Source: Hydractinia symbiolongicarpus | Lineage: Eukaryota > Cnidaria > Hydrozoa > Anthoathecata > Hydractiniidae | DNA: 64,000 nucleotides | Assembly: GCF_029227915.1 (NCBI RefSeq) | Contig: NC_079875.1 | Span: 10,103,001-10,167,000 of the forward strand | Direction: 5' to 3' | Shown: piece by piece, positions 36,501-49,616 of the stretch | Layout of the letters: each line of letters opens with the position of its first letter | Numbering within the stretch: position 1 is the first letter of the stretch | Program-made: the position numbers and the translations under genes | Notes under the pieces: generated by a model | What the model saw: the letters and a program-made list of their open reading frames with translations, nothing else | Database searches by the model: none | Told to the model about the DNA's origin: nothing

Positions 36501-39500
36501 TCACATTCCTCTGTAAGTGTCGAACATCGTACTCTTTTTGTTTACAAGGATTTATTCTATCGGGATATTTAAATTTTGCATAGAATATTTCTGTTCTTAG
36601 ACAAGACTGTTTCGAATTTTTACCTCGACTGTGTTAACGAAAAGTAGTGAATCATATTATTATAAGAACACTAAACCAAACTTTTTATTTTTTATTGTTA
36701 TCTAACTAACTAACCTCAGTCATTGCACCGACCTCGCATTCTCAGTTGCACTAAGACCTCGGCGATATTGTGCGGTACGGCTGGGATAATCTGTTACTAT
36801 TGTATAAATATTACCCTGTTAAGCTAACCCTTTTGCAACATCGTAACTTTTACTTTGACATATTGCAAACAACTTTAGAACACATCTTTTTAATAAATCG
36901 TTTAGTAGGCTAAAAAAGAGAAATAGTTAACTAACCTTCCAGTGGTTTTACCAGCCGCTTTGAAAAGTAATAACTTTCATTGTACATCTGATAAATAGCT
37001 AAAATCAAATTTTCAAAGATTTTTTTAGAACTATATACATGTTAAGTTAATGTATGTTGATTATCAGCAAATTGGGTGATATACAAAAAGAAATAAATCA
37101 TGCGGAGTGTAAAGAAAATATAGATTTAATTTACTGGCATTACATACAATGTATTGGCGTTATTTTATTTCTAGTTAAATTAAACAATATTAAATATAAA
37201 ATTAATTTTCGTCAAAAGGTTTTTCTTAATGTCATATAGGAAAGAATAAATAGGAGATTTAATGTTAACAATCCCTTCGGGGTTATTCGAATTAATTTTT
37301 CTGACTTCTGTATTAGACATTTAATGGCGGTTAACGTTAAGCGAGAAATATAACTTTCGTAGAAAGCAAAATAGACAGCAAGCCGATGAAACTTAAGGAC
37401 TTTTTTGCGTAGAAAATAAACCTTTGGGGTAGGTTACTCATGATCAGGTTATAATTAGGAAATTGTCAAGGAAATTATGAACAAAACTTTTACCTTTAAA
37501 ATACTTCTCTTAGCAATAATATGTAGGCACGGTGCCAAGAAAAATATCGGAAAATGTTTCTGATTTACATATTTCGCGAAACTTTAGCCAATCGAGATAT
37601 ACGAGAACATAAACAAATTTTATGCGCACCGAACTTGAACATATATCGCACCAGTTTGATGTGTGATACATGACTAAAAACATCAGAAGAAAGATTTAGA
37701 AGGCTGCAAAAAGAAAGATCTTTTGTGACTTGAACGACTAAGTCTATCAACCACTTCTGATTTGCTTGTTCGACTTGCCACGAAAATTATTGGGTTAATA
37801 AAAACGCTATATCATTATTGCGCTAATGAAGAACTTAGCCCGCTACAACAAGCTCAGAAGAATTGGTTAACAAAATAAACCCCTGCTTACATTGGCTTGG
37901 AGAAAATTATCGTTAAAAACAGCTGTTAAACGATTTAAAATACGTAAGCTGGTTTTAAGCATATTGTTAAATTTTAGGATTTTACCATTCCCTAGTGAAT
38001 AAAGGCTGTCCTAAACGATTGGCATTTTCGTTAGCAGCGGAATGGTTGCTAGGACGCAACTAGCTGTGCCAGACTATAACTCGAGTGTAGAACGAGAACA
38101 AGCCACTAGATCCGATGGGAGGTTGATGTTCAAAGTTGCTTTCACCAAAATTACGAAGAAGTAGGTGCAATGACTTCGACAGAAAATAATACCAAGAGGA
38201 CTTGATGAAAGAAGTGATCGATTTAGTGCAAAATATTAAACCTCCCAAATACTTTAAGTTGCATGAGACACCAAGAAAAGTCGCATTAAATATAAACCCC
38301 GAGAAGGAAGTTGTTGTGTCAAATATGCGTTTAAGATTTACCGAAAGTATTCTCCCTCCCTGTTTTATAAATAATATTCAGCATTAAATTGAGAAAGGTT
38401 TTTTTACAATTCCGGGGACATTTGTTATACGCGTTGAATGTTGTTCTCACGACTGAAGTCAGAACTTTGAAAATAAACGGATTTCCCTCTTTAAGGTACG
38501 TATAAATGTGGTATTGAAGGAAAGAAATGTTACAAAATTGTACATTGTTACTTGTATTCTTTAAATGTCTGAGGTTTCTGAAAAAAACTATCGTTAACTC
38601 TTTTATTTTATCAATTGACTTCCAATAACATTTGTTTTACATGAGGTGCAAGTGTTTGTACCGTTAAAATTTCCTATATTCCGAAAAGATGTTAAAGGCT
38701 TATTACCATTACTGAAACGAAAGAGAAGGAAGGGGGGAGGGCGTTATACACTTTGTTGGAGCTAGATACGCTTCAAGCATTTTTTTACTTGTATTTGAAA
38801 CATTGATGGAAATGTGGCAATAAAAATTGCACTGATAAAAAATCAGAAACAATTAAAGAAAGACTTTTTTAGAATTATGGAGACGTCAGCAAAAAGTATT
38901 GATGACATGATGGCATTAATTTTATTATGGAAAATCTATTGTTAGTAACTGTATTAGGGTTAAGTATTATTTTTTGCTACTGATATATTATTAATTAATA
39001 TCCAAAAATTATTTTTTTCGAAGAAAACTTTTACCTTGTTGAAGTTTTTTAACTTCAACAAATGACAAAAATCTAAAATACAAACTTGCATAAAAATATC
39101 AAGACAAAGGCAGTTTTTTCCTCATTTCTCAAATATGGACAAAAGTGCCTAACCGTGAATACTCTTGGGCCGGCAGGCTGGAAAATCGCTACTTTTGCGC
39201 ACACGTAGGCCAGGCAGACAGCGTTGAAAAAGTAATAGTCACATTCTCTAGCACACACGCACATCTTAATAATAAATTCGTAAAAGATGATGCTGACGTT
39301 AGCAACAATTAGATCACTCTGAAATTCAGTTCAAAATGTGTCAGTTTTATATAGAAATAACCTGCGCAATCACTTGTGCTGGTGAACTTCGAAATTAGCT
39401 GTCTTTTCTTAACATATTTTGACCAAGATTGAGAAATAGTAAAGTAAAGGTGTCTAATAGATGAAATGTTGGAGTTGGTACATTATTGGGTCAAATCTGT

Positions 39501-40901
39501 ATCAAAACTGATCTTCGATACTAAAGCTAATCTTAAAATTCATAGAATTCTTGTGTCTTTAATTATTTCTACCGCCTGTTGTTTTCTTGTTAAAATTGAA
39601 AGCGTGAGTAATTAAAAAGAATAAAGTGTATAGTTAAATATGCAACTAAAGTTTTGCTACAGCAAATATTTTAGCCAAGAGTGACGATTGTGACTTGACG
39701 ATTTTTATATCGACTGAGTAACCAAAAAGCGACCGAGTGTGAAAATATGGAAAGACGTGTTTGAGTTTTAATTCTTCATCCTGCATTTAGCATTTTTGTT
39801 GAAACTAAATAACTCATCATTGTTTTTCATAGATAATGTAGGTATATTGAAGAAGCTTTCAAACAAAATGTTGGCGCTGAATTAGTGTACTTTAATAGTA
39901 AATCTTGACATTATTTTTGTTTGTATCCTATGAAATTTTTTTTATCGAATAATGTAGTGTAGAAATATATAAAATCATTTCCAATGTTTCATGAAATTTT
40001 TTTTTCGTACTTGTGTACATTCGAATAGCATTCCATATCGGACCGTTGTCAAAAGCGCTAAACCAATCAGAATGCCTAACAACCTCTATCACCTGCTTGC
40101 ATATTCCAGGCAATCGCTTTTATCTAGAACTGTTAACAGTATATTTTTTAATCACTGATTGTTTTGTTTTGTTAGTAGCCATTCTTTTTTATCTTCAAGA
40201 CCCTTGGCCTTATCATCATACAAGAGTAACACTTTACCCGGGACATGCAAAAATTGTTTCACATAGTGTGAGAGTTCTTCTAATCCATGATTTCAGATAA
40301 GCAGCTTTTTAAACGAGTAAAAGAAATGCAATGATGTCGCATTAATGCAGGGTCCGACGTAACGGGGTGATGCTGTAGTTTATCTCGCAGAAATTTTTCA
40401 ATCTGTTTCCCAGTTCTCTGAAACCAAAAAAGCACTTCTCATCTTTCTAGAAGATTCAAAACGATGAAATCTTAAGAAAAAAGCTGCTCCAATTCTCAAA
40501 ATCTAAATCAATTTCTTACAGAACAAGTTTAGAAGAACAGTGAGGTTGGGAATGGATAAAAATTAAGAACAACATTAATTTTCTGTCATAAATTAAAAAA
40601 GTTCACATAAACATAATGCCAAAATACATACATAGTCCAAGGTAAACTGAGTCGTAAACATTTGTAAATGGGCTGTAGAATAAAAAGTAATAGTAACTTA
40701 AAAAAAGTGTAAAATAAAGATTTTTCGTAGTAAAAGTCGATAAATTGCTGTTTCGCCATTTTAGTTTTGTGACAATCATGATTCTCGTTCTCGTTAAAAA
40801 GACACCGACTTTATTGAAGACACATTATAAATTGTTGAGTGATTTGTGATTATGAATATTCTTTGGATTAGTTTAAATATAACGATATATTTTGGTGTTA
40901 G
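33597..40901. other. Long gene-free interval
   Basis: I see only short open frames without recognisable domains. Apart from the foldback at 35427-35558 and an (AT)n run near 36132-36149, nothing can be supported. It separates the minus-strand array A-D from plus-strand relics E and F. Confidence 0.5.
35427..35558. repeat. Foldback (long imperfect palindrome)
   Basis: The left arm TATTTTTATTTACTTTGCCC plus GGAGTGAAATTTTCAGCCC pairs with the right arm GGGCTGAAAATTTTACTCC plus GGGCGGTAAATAAAAATA. An inner pair (CATTTACACCC with GGGCGTAAATG) continues the stem. It looks like a MITE or foldback element. Confidence 0.7.
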
Positions 40902-41480
40902 TGATTGACGAAATCATTGAAGATAGTGACATAAAAAAGTTAAAATCAATTCTTATTAACAACCCAAACATCATTAAAATGAGAGACAATTTCGAAAATA
41001 CATTGTTAATAAAAGCTGTACATAACAACAAGACACCAATGGTAAAAGTTCCAATTGTTGCTGATAGTAATGTGTGTGCTAAACCATTTAATAAACAAAA
41101 TGCATATCACATCAGTGTATATTATAATCATTATGATGTTTTAAAAGTTTTAATTAGTTATAACTTCACAGGTGTGAAAAACTTTGGCCGCTTTAATCAA
41201 ATACCATTAAACATTGCATGTCAATTAGATAGTATTAGTGATATTAAATGTGTTATATTATTACCGTCAATCCCACATATCGATGTGAATATACGAAGCT
41301 ATTCGGAATGAGTCAGCATTACCCTGTCCATTTCGTTATCACCGTCGTCATTGTCTTGAATATATCAAATTATTGTTGTCTGTTCCACATGATGATGTAA
41401 TCTTACGAAATGAGTATAATGAAACACCATTGCATATTGCATGTCGTGATAGTCGTATTTAATGTGTCAAGTTATTGTTG
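40902..41480 (+). pseudogene. Relic E: ankyrin exon of the RING/B-box/ankyrin family
   Basis: The acceptor TTTGGTGTTAG precedes TG-ATT-GAC, in the same phase as exons 3 of A-C but on the plus strand. The frame encodes a cap (EIIEDSDIKKLKSIL) and about three ankyrin repeats to a TGA at about 41309-41311. One frame over the ankyrin sequence continues (CLEYIKLLLSVPHDD, NETPLHIACRD) to a TAA near 41459. No matching B-box or RING exon was found upstream on the plus strand. It is a pseudogene, or the remains of one after rearrangement. Confidence 0.7.
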
Positions 41481-44400
41481 TTGTTGCGAAATATTGGTGT
41501 TAGTAAATGTTTGGACAATTTGTGCCAAAAAGAAAGTAACAAATTGTTTTTGTAGCGTTGTAGTAATTTACCAATATTTACATCTCAAATTTCGCCACTT
41601 GTTTTGTTTGTAAAGTTCATTCTGCAAGAACAAGAATCGGAATGTTTTTTTCCACAGGTCAAATGTATCTGGCTGTCAGTAAAGCATGGTGTAGTAGTTT
41701 AGGCCGCCACGTGGGGAACAAATTAAACACGAAAGTCTTACTCATAAGAGGCGATCTTTAAAACTGAAAACTGAAAAAAAGTTATTCGGCAGTGTAAAAA
41801 CTTATGGTAAATGAAAAAGTTATGGAAGAAAGAAGGAAAAACTTCTAATGTGAACTTAGTTTTTACACTAACTGAGTCTGCTAATATGTCCTCGCATCAT
41901 TTTTTGGACAACTAGCATGACCAACTAGTATAATTTTGGACGACTAGCATAATGAACTAGCATAGTGGTCAATACAACACTGCGCGCAACCAACTGAGAT
42001 TCAAACTAGTCCTGTTGAATATATTCGTTAAAATAATTGGAATTCTTAAAAGGTGTTCAGAGAAGATATTTCAAGAAGCCGTTACATGTCAAAATTTATT
42101 ATTAAACTGCCGTATATAGATATGTTGTTGTTCAGTGAAATTATTTTATCTGTGAAACATTTTAATAATGAAACGTTTGTTAGAATAAAAACTGTTGTTT
42201 TGTCTCTCTGTCTAAGGTCCCTCAAGCTTTTTCTTTTTTGGGACAACCACACTTAATAACTACGAATGTCTTGCATTGGAAAGGGAGTTGCAGTCATAGA
42301 TCAATTTAAACTTGCAACATATGTATTAGTATTTAGTTTGCAACTTATTTTCCTTAGAATATACGTTTTCCTCTATCAAATTGGTGTAATTATAATAAAA
42401 ATCGGTTTCAAATTGACAGACAACCTATTCGAGGATGGAAGTTCCGCATGGATGGAATTTACGTATTTTTATAAAAACTGGCATGAGTTGATGAGTTAAT
42501 GAAAACGAAACGTGCAATTTAAGGGCGAAACGTGAAGTTCCATTTGAATAGAATTTACATCATATTTTAAAGCGGCCAGTGATTGAAACAAATTGTAAAT
42601 AGAACATAATCCAATGAGAAATCATTTAACTCGTTTATATGGTAACTTAATTATCGCACTCTAACTTCCTGTAAAAAATTCTCACAAATTCACTTTTATT
42701 TACGTCTACCAGTCATAATTAGTTAAATCGTCGTCCAAAGTTTTATCTGTAGTTGTACAACAGGGAGAGGCACGACTATAATTGGGATTAGGAAAATATT
42801 TCTTAGATTCAAGACAGACACAAATTCTGTTTGTGTGTTACGCAGAGGAAATCTCCATTAAATTTTGTTCAAAGCAAACAAAACCTCTCACCAATATGTC
42901 ACCAGTGTTTATATAACTATAAAAATAAACTAAAGTATCTCACAGCATCATGCGTTGTTATGGTACTTAGTTGTGTCTAGCCGTAAGTAACTCTTCATCG
43001 TTGAATGTTCCGTTGCATTTTTATATTCTTTTTAAAACATGTCTATATTTAGTTTTGTTTGTTATAGGTTTTGATATTCATTGTTTATTTCTAAAGTCTT
43101 TCTTCAGCAGTACCATTACGTTGTTATGTTGTTGTCGTTTTACATTTAATAGTAAGTGTTGTTGCGTTGGAGCTGGATTACGCACTCCAGCTCCAACCTG
43201 GAGTACGCACTAATCAGTGTCATCTAATGCAGGTCATCACTTTCGATTTATGAGGAGCAGAACTTTTAGTTTTACATACCAAGTTTCTGGCGCCATTGCA
43301 GCAACTCTGAAGAAAATATGCAAACGGTTTCGACACGTGTTTGTATTGAGTTGCTCTATCATTATGACAATGCAACTTAAACACAACATAGTCGGATTAG
43401 TATATCTATTAGTAAGATACCGGTAAAATACAGAACTCCATAAATCATGCTGCTTCTATGCCAATATATTAGTTCCTCTTGATAATATTTTCTTGCCATC
43501 TGAAAATTTTATTATATATTCAAAGGTCGGCAATATAATAATCGGGATTACACATAGGAAACCAAAATTCTAATTCTGTTGTCTATGGGTAAGTTTGTGA
43601 GCCAATTTGGTCTAATTTAAGGTTTATCTAACATGGTTAGGTTCCTGCAAATTTCAATATACTCCCTTTTTGGTTACTTATAAATTTGTTTGTTTTACCT
43701 CAAATTTTCTCTCTTGTTCTTTATGGGTGAATAAGAGGGCCATTTTGGGGTACCTAGTTTGGTCACTTGTTCGTTATGGCCCCAGGGGCACAACAGCGGA
43801 AGAACCTTAAAATGATGTAACAGGTACATAAATAAGAATTTCGTTTAAGGGTGATCTGTTGAGTGCCCCTGTACTATTTCATCAGTTGTAAGGAAAAACT
43901 GCTTTGTTATTTGTAAATTTTGAAAATGTTTAGCTAGAAGTCTGAAGCAGCTCACCCAACACGAGACAACATCATCGTTAATGATTAATTATCTAGTGGT
44001 GGACATGCTGAATGTTGTGTAAGTCAATTTATTTGTGCATGATGAAGATATTAAGGAGCATGTTAATTGTCTTATTCACATTAATATTTAATGAGTTTGT
44101 CTCGCTGTAACAACTTCTGCGACTAGTGAAAGCAACTTGATGGAGTTCTCGTTCTTCACTTGCACATGGTTAATTAGATTGGTCTTAGTTTGTAATGTTT
44201 TCAACGCTCGATTTTTTTATTTCAAACCAAGTTATTATTTGTTTACCCAGAAACTATATTCTACAGTGATAAAATATTTAAAAAAGCATTATTTATCAAA
44301 AAATGTGGTAACATGTGATTAGATAAAACTGATTTTTCTGTGATATACTGATACATTCGATATGTCGACTCCATACAACTCCATTTCTTTAGAAAGAAGT

Positions 44401-44882
44401 TGTAAGTCATGGATTGTGGCATTTACCTAGCTAGCTATATATATGCAATAATGAATCAGGAAGCTTTACTAAAGATTTCTTAGATATCTAGGAAAAGGTA
44501 GTATCTAAAAATCTAGTAGCTATTATAAAAATTTAGATATCTAGAGAAAGACAAAGTAGAAAATACAATGTTTTTAACGTCTTGTAAATATTAGCTGAGT
44601 ATTTTAAAGTAGCAGTAGTCTAGAATATGGTGAAAAATTAAACAATTTACTTATCAACTCTTTAGGCCTTCTTTTATCTATGTTAAAATTCCTTCACTTA
44701 TCTCAGCTAGCAACTTTCTCAGTTAAACTTAGCAAAAAGTTATACTGGCTCACATTTCCAGAACTGTGTAATAATTATAGGTGCAAAAAACATCCACCTA
44801 AAAAAAACTTGTGAGCCAAGAAATACTCGAGCAATCTAATGCCTGACCCGAAAGGTTAAACATTAACCTACTTGATTATAAC
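41481..44882. other. Intergenic
   Basis: No gene recognised. It holds a small perfect hairpin at 43167-43196. From about 44090 it contains sequence homologous to gene B intron 1 (20480-21010). Confidence 0.5.
43167..43196. repeat. Perfect 11-bp hairpin
   Basis: TTGGAGCTGGA and its exact complement flank an 8-base loop (TTACGCAC). A partial direct echo (TGGAGTACGCACT) follows immediately. Confidence 0.8.
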
Positions 44883-44929
44883 TTAACCCTATTCGGTCCT
44901 GGGAGGGGGGGCGGACCGAATAGGGTTAA
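44883..44929. repeat. Perfect 17-bp inverted repeat with G-rich loop
   Basis: TTAACCCTATTCGGTCC (44883-44899) and its exact complement (44913-44929) enclose the 13-base loop TGGGAGGGGGGGC. Confidence 0.9.
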
Positions 44930-45480
44930 ATGTGTCATATATTATAAAGCTAGCTATATGCACTTTCTCAAAATCCTTAACAGAATGTCTTTTTCATAAT
45001 TTCATTTTAGTTATAAATCCTCTATGTCAATATTTCAGACTAAAATTTTTTCTCGAAACGTAAGGTTTCTCTAGCTAGCTCACATGTAAATACTGTGGCC
45101 AAATTTTGCATAAGTTTGATGTGCTGTTAGCTATGCACAGCAAATCGACAAAATTTTCAACTTGTTAGTCGCATTTGATGTTATAAATTAAAGGAAATTT
45201 AGTTGGCTTGACTAAAACTACATTTTTAAGAAGAGTACTGGTTTCTAGAAGGAGTAGAAAATGGAATAAAAAATAAGATCTCTTTATATTAACTAATGCC
45301 TTATTACATTTGCCTATGCGCATATCAACAAAAAACTAGCTACGTGTTTTTTCTCACCTAAATTCATCAAAATGTAAACAATGAACAAATCTGCCGATAG
45401 AAACTATTTTATAAAAGTACTTACTGCTCTAATCTTTTTGAACATTTCTCATAAGTAACAAAATTCAAAAAGTAACATTT

Positions 45481-45531
45481 TTATAGCAAATTGACGGGTA
45501 AAACGTTATCTTTGTCAGTTGTGACCTTACC
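45481..45531 (-). pseudogene. RING-exon scrap in opposite orientation (E')
   Basis: Read on the minus strand it gives VTTDKDNVLPVNLL, matching the end of exon 1 in A/B (VTTDKDETTSSLPTNYAL). The adjoining 44090-45450 matches intron 1 of gene B in the same orientation. Only a few dozen bases are recognisable, so confidence is limited. Confidence 0.5.
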
Positions 45532-45819
45532 AATCTGAATCAGAGGTATTTTCCCCCGCTGGCCTGGATTTAAAAAGCAAGAGTCCCTAGGGACAAGGTT
45601 TACAATATCTATAGCTTCATAAAATAATTCCCATTATCGCATGAAGCCTTTTAAAGAACGATGAAAGGAGACAAATTTCTACTTTGCGTCTTACGCGGAC
45701 ATTCTACGCTGAAACACCAGCAACCAGACAGGCAGCCGGAAAGCCAGGCAGGTAGGTAGGTAAGTAGAAAAATATTAAAACAATGTGCCGTTCTGTAAAT
45801 AAGTGTTGTTTTCTCATAG

Positions 45820-46764
45820 AGCAAATGTGGAGAAAGAGAAATACCTATATCAATCGGAAATGCATAGTAACCAAAGTATTTGATACTCCTGTACAACTTG
45901 CAGTGCAAAGATTTGCGAGAAATGTCAAATCATACATCCTTGTGACAAAAAATCATATACTAACGTCACTTTTAATGGAAAATTGCATGAAATTTAACCA
46001 TTGTGTACGCAACATAAATCGTTTGCAAAAGAAGTGTGTATTGATTGTGATAATGCATTTTTATGCGTGTATTGCATACACCGAGATCATAAGAATCACA
46101 AAAGAAAAAGTATTGCTGAATGTGGAGAGATAGCAAAGAATTGGTTCGAATCGTTCATAACGTCATTTCAAAGAACGAAAATTTTAATGGAGAATTTGAC
46201 AGCAAAGTGCGATAGAGCTTTCAAAGATCTGGAAAAAAGCAGAGAATATTTTGTTCATGAATTGGAAGTCAGAAAAGTAAAGAAAAGGGAAGAATATTTC
46301 AAATTGGATTGGATAAAGAATTGGATAAAGAAAGTAAAAGTTTATTGCAAAGATTTGACGAAAAATCAGAAGAATTCAGAACGAAAATAATATCCGCTGG
46401 CTTAGTCGACAATATTAAAATAAAAGAAATCTCACAGTACGTGAATGTGTTAAATTCAAAGTCTTCCTTTGATTTAGTTTTGGAAAATATAGAAATTGAA
46501 AGGAAACTTGGTAATCTATATTCTTTTCCTTTAACGAAACCAAAATTTTCTTCACATCTTTGTGAAATGACTGATAAGGAATTCTGCGCAAATCCATTGT
46601 GTGAGATGAAGATTTCAGTTGATGATGTCAGAATTGTTGGTGTAAATCCTACTCAATGTTCAATTTTTAAATGTCTAATTGACAAAACAGAAGCGGACCC
46701 AAACCATTTGGAATTAGAAACTGACTTGATGGTCTCAGTTAAAAGTTCGAAAAGTAATTCCTGA
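45820..46764 (+). pseudogene. Relic F: B-box/coiled-coil exon
   Basis: An acceptor-like TTTTCTCATAG ends at 45819. B-box1 (YSCTTCSAKICEKC) is one frame away from the exon start. A TAA at 45995-45997 replaces the Gln of the conserved FQPLC segment. B-box2 (CTQH to HKNH) is complete. Near 46300 a tandem duplication of ATTGGATAAAG shifts the frame, after which the coiled-coil end and tail (SLLQRFDEKSEEF, CANPLCEMKI) continue to the stop at 46764. With at least three lesions it is a pseudogene. It is on the plus strand, opposite to genes A-D. Confidence 0.75.
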
Positions 46765-49207
46765 TAATAAGTGATCTTTATTTTAATTTCATATTTTAAA
46801 CTTGTAGATATTTTTTCATAGAAAACAAAAAGCAACACAGAGGTGAAAAGCGTTGTTTTAAAGAAAAGCTGAAAAAGTTAAATTATTTTGATTTTTTGTT
46901 AACATACTTCGAAATATGTATATCGCATTGTAAACAAAATTGTTTTTTTTTAAGTAGCTAACAACTTCGAGGAATATCTAGCTACTAAATGATAAAGATT
47001 CTTTGCGGACGGTATCGATGAAATAGTTTTCCAACGAACTTGACAGATGTTGTATAATTAACACGTAGTGTAGCTATGTCAAGTAGACTTTCTTATTTAA
47101 AGGTGTAAAACGAAAGAGCACACCGTTGGTCAAACACTCTTACACTTTTGAAGGTATGTTCTTTCATATTAAATGCAAATTACCAAATACAGTGTTTCGT
47201 GATAAATATTGAAACAGATTTCGTACAATAAATAGGATACATTAAGAACTAAAATTTTCGGGGGAAAATGTTTAGGCGGAAAAACTCTCGGACACCACTT
47301 GTCATTTCAGCGAAAAAAATTTTCGGATGGGATTTATAAAGACAAAAAATGTATGGGTAAGTCTTTTGAACCAATTCTAACCAAATTTCAAAAGTAATGA
47401 TTACGGGAAATGACACAAAAAGAAGGCTAGAAGCATTTATAGTGTTATATATTCAATCAAGATCTAAAAAAGGGTCTTGAGGATCTAACTTTATAGATTG
47501 AGCCTCAGCCAAATGTGAAAATAAGGGGAATAAAAGTTCAAAAACTGCAGTTTTTAATGATTTTCTGATTACCCTATATAAAATTTTTATACAGTGGTCC
47601 TTTTTAAAAATAATTAGAAACACTAAAATTTTCGGACAATAACAACTTTCGGCAGACAAAATTTCAGACGTTTCTAAAATATTTAGATTTCCATACAGGT
47701 GATTCAGAACCTGTCCAGTATTCCACTTTTACATAATTCATATAAAAACAACGCCAAATATTGCCCGAATGTTCGATTTTCTCCGATTTTCGGTTAAAAT
47801 TCAAAGAAATTGGGAAATCAAATTAGTCACAAAAAGTTACAAAATGATAAAATACAGTTGTGTTTTTTTTTCAAGTTCTACGGTTAATCCTAACGAATGT
47901 TATTATGGTTCCCCAATTATGAAAATTTAACAGAGATTTTTAAGTGTAGTTTTTAGTAATGGTCAGCATCTAAGACTTGAGATGTATCAAAGCTAAACAT
48001 TTGCCATGCAGGTGCCTAATAGATAAATATGAAAACTCAGTAAATATCATAACAATGGAGCATAGCAAAAACGAGTTTTTAAAACCGGCTTGAATAGGTT
48101 TAAAATCAACCTCGTTTCCAACGCATGTTCTCTTTTTCATATCGGGACGGTGAGATAAACATTCGTTCCAATGTTAGAACAGATGCAAAATGCACGGGTG
48201 GGCACTATTTACCTGAAATTAAGTTACTTTAGTTTTTATAGTAAAATCCTGGAAATTTTCCGGCAGTCAAATAGAATTAGTTTAACATATTTTCCGCTTT
48301 TACACAATTCGCATGATAAAGAGCCATAAATTGCGCAAAAATCTGATTTTTGTTCCATTCACCGTGTAAAATTCAATTTTACGAAAGAGATAGATGTGCA
48401 TATTTTGTATGATTATCCTCACAAATATCGAGGGATAAATGCATGGCTTTAAATTAGGATTCCCAGGAATAATTCATGCTTATTTTGAGCTAGGCAGACC
48501 CAGTTAGAGTCTTCGCTGTGCTTGACAATTCCTTGGAAATTTCAACGGCCCTTACAGTGTGCCATCCCCCCATTTTCCTAGCCGAGGTTAACCCGGGGCT
48601 ATTGCCCATATTCAATTGCTGCCAAACAAGACTTCTCTAAATGATACCCCTTGCTAAAATAAATTTGTGTTCGAAGTCTTGCGTTCTGAGGATAAGACGC
48701 TGGTTCTCTACAAAGCATTTACAAATCTATGTTTAAACATAAACAAGAAGACTGCACATATTCAAAAAAACATGTTGAAAAGCAGTGAAATTAACAGCGT
48801 AAATTACCTTTTGCTTAGAGGATAATTATAATTGTAATCTGGACAATTTGGAAAATAAAAACAAGTTAGATGACAACGTATGAACAGCTGCAGTTGATTC
48901 AACTTTGAACTCTTTTTCGTTTCGATATGTATGAATTTTCATATATAGAAATATTAAGGAATAATCATATTTACAAAAGTAAACACGTATAGAACTGAAA
49001 CTAATATTTCGCAATAAAACACACAGGGAAAACATATCAGATTGAAACCAAAAAACGTTAAATAGACGAAGCAGGCACTATAGCAAAAATCAGTTTCTTA
49101 AAATAACAACGTTTTTAAGGAAACAATTTATATAAATGGCGAGTGATTTGCGATTATTAATTTTTTTTTTGTGTCGGCTAAAATATGACGACCTAATTAG
49201 TTTTTAG
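46765..49207. other. Interval between the F exons
   Basis: No recognisable gene. It would correspond to intron 2 of relic F. Confidence 0.5.
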
Positions 49208-49616
49208 TGATTAGCAAAATCATTGAAGAAGGTGACATCGAGAAGTTAAAGTCAGTTCTTATTGAAGATCCTCTTAGCGTGAAAAGAAGAAATGATTCTG
49301 GGGATACGCCGTTAATAACAGCTGTATGGTACAACAAACCACAAATTGTAAAAGTTTTTTTGCTGATCGTGACATAGATGCTGTGGATGAATATGAACAA
49401 ATGCATGAAAAAATCATCCGGTAAATTTTCAAAACTATCAGGAAGAAACAGCATTAAATTTTGCATCTCGTGGTGGTAATATCGAATGTATCAAGTCACT
49501 CCTGTCTGTTCCACATGTTAATATTAGTATGGGAGACTGTAGTGTTGAAACTGCTTATGATCTTACTATAAACACCACAATCAAAGATTTATTGATTGAA
49601 CAACGTTGGAAACATC
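49208..49616 (+). pseudogene. Relic F: ankyrin exon cut by a Helitron
   Basis: The acceptor CTAATTAGTTTTTAG precedes TG-ATT-AGC, in the family phase. The cap (KIIEEGDIEKLKSVLI) and first repeat (DTPLITAVWYNKPQIV) are in frame. A shift near 49360 ends that frame, and further repeats (ETALNFASRGGNIEC, TTIKDLLIEQRWK) follow in another. The Helitron at 49617 begins right after the last recognisable codons and replaces the natural C-terminus. Confidence 0.75.
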
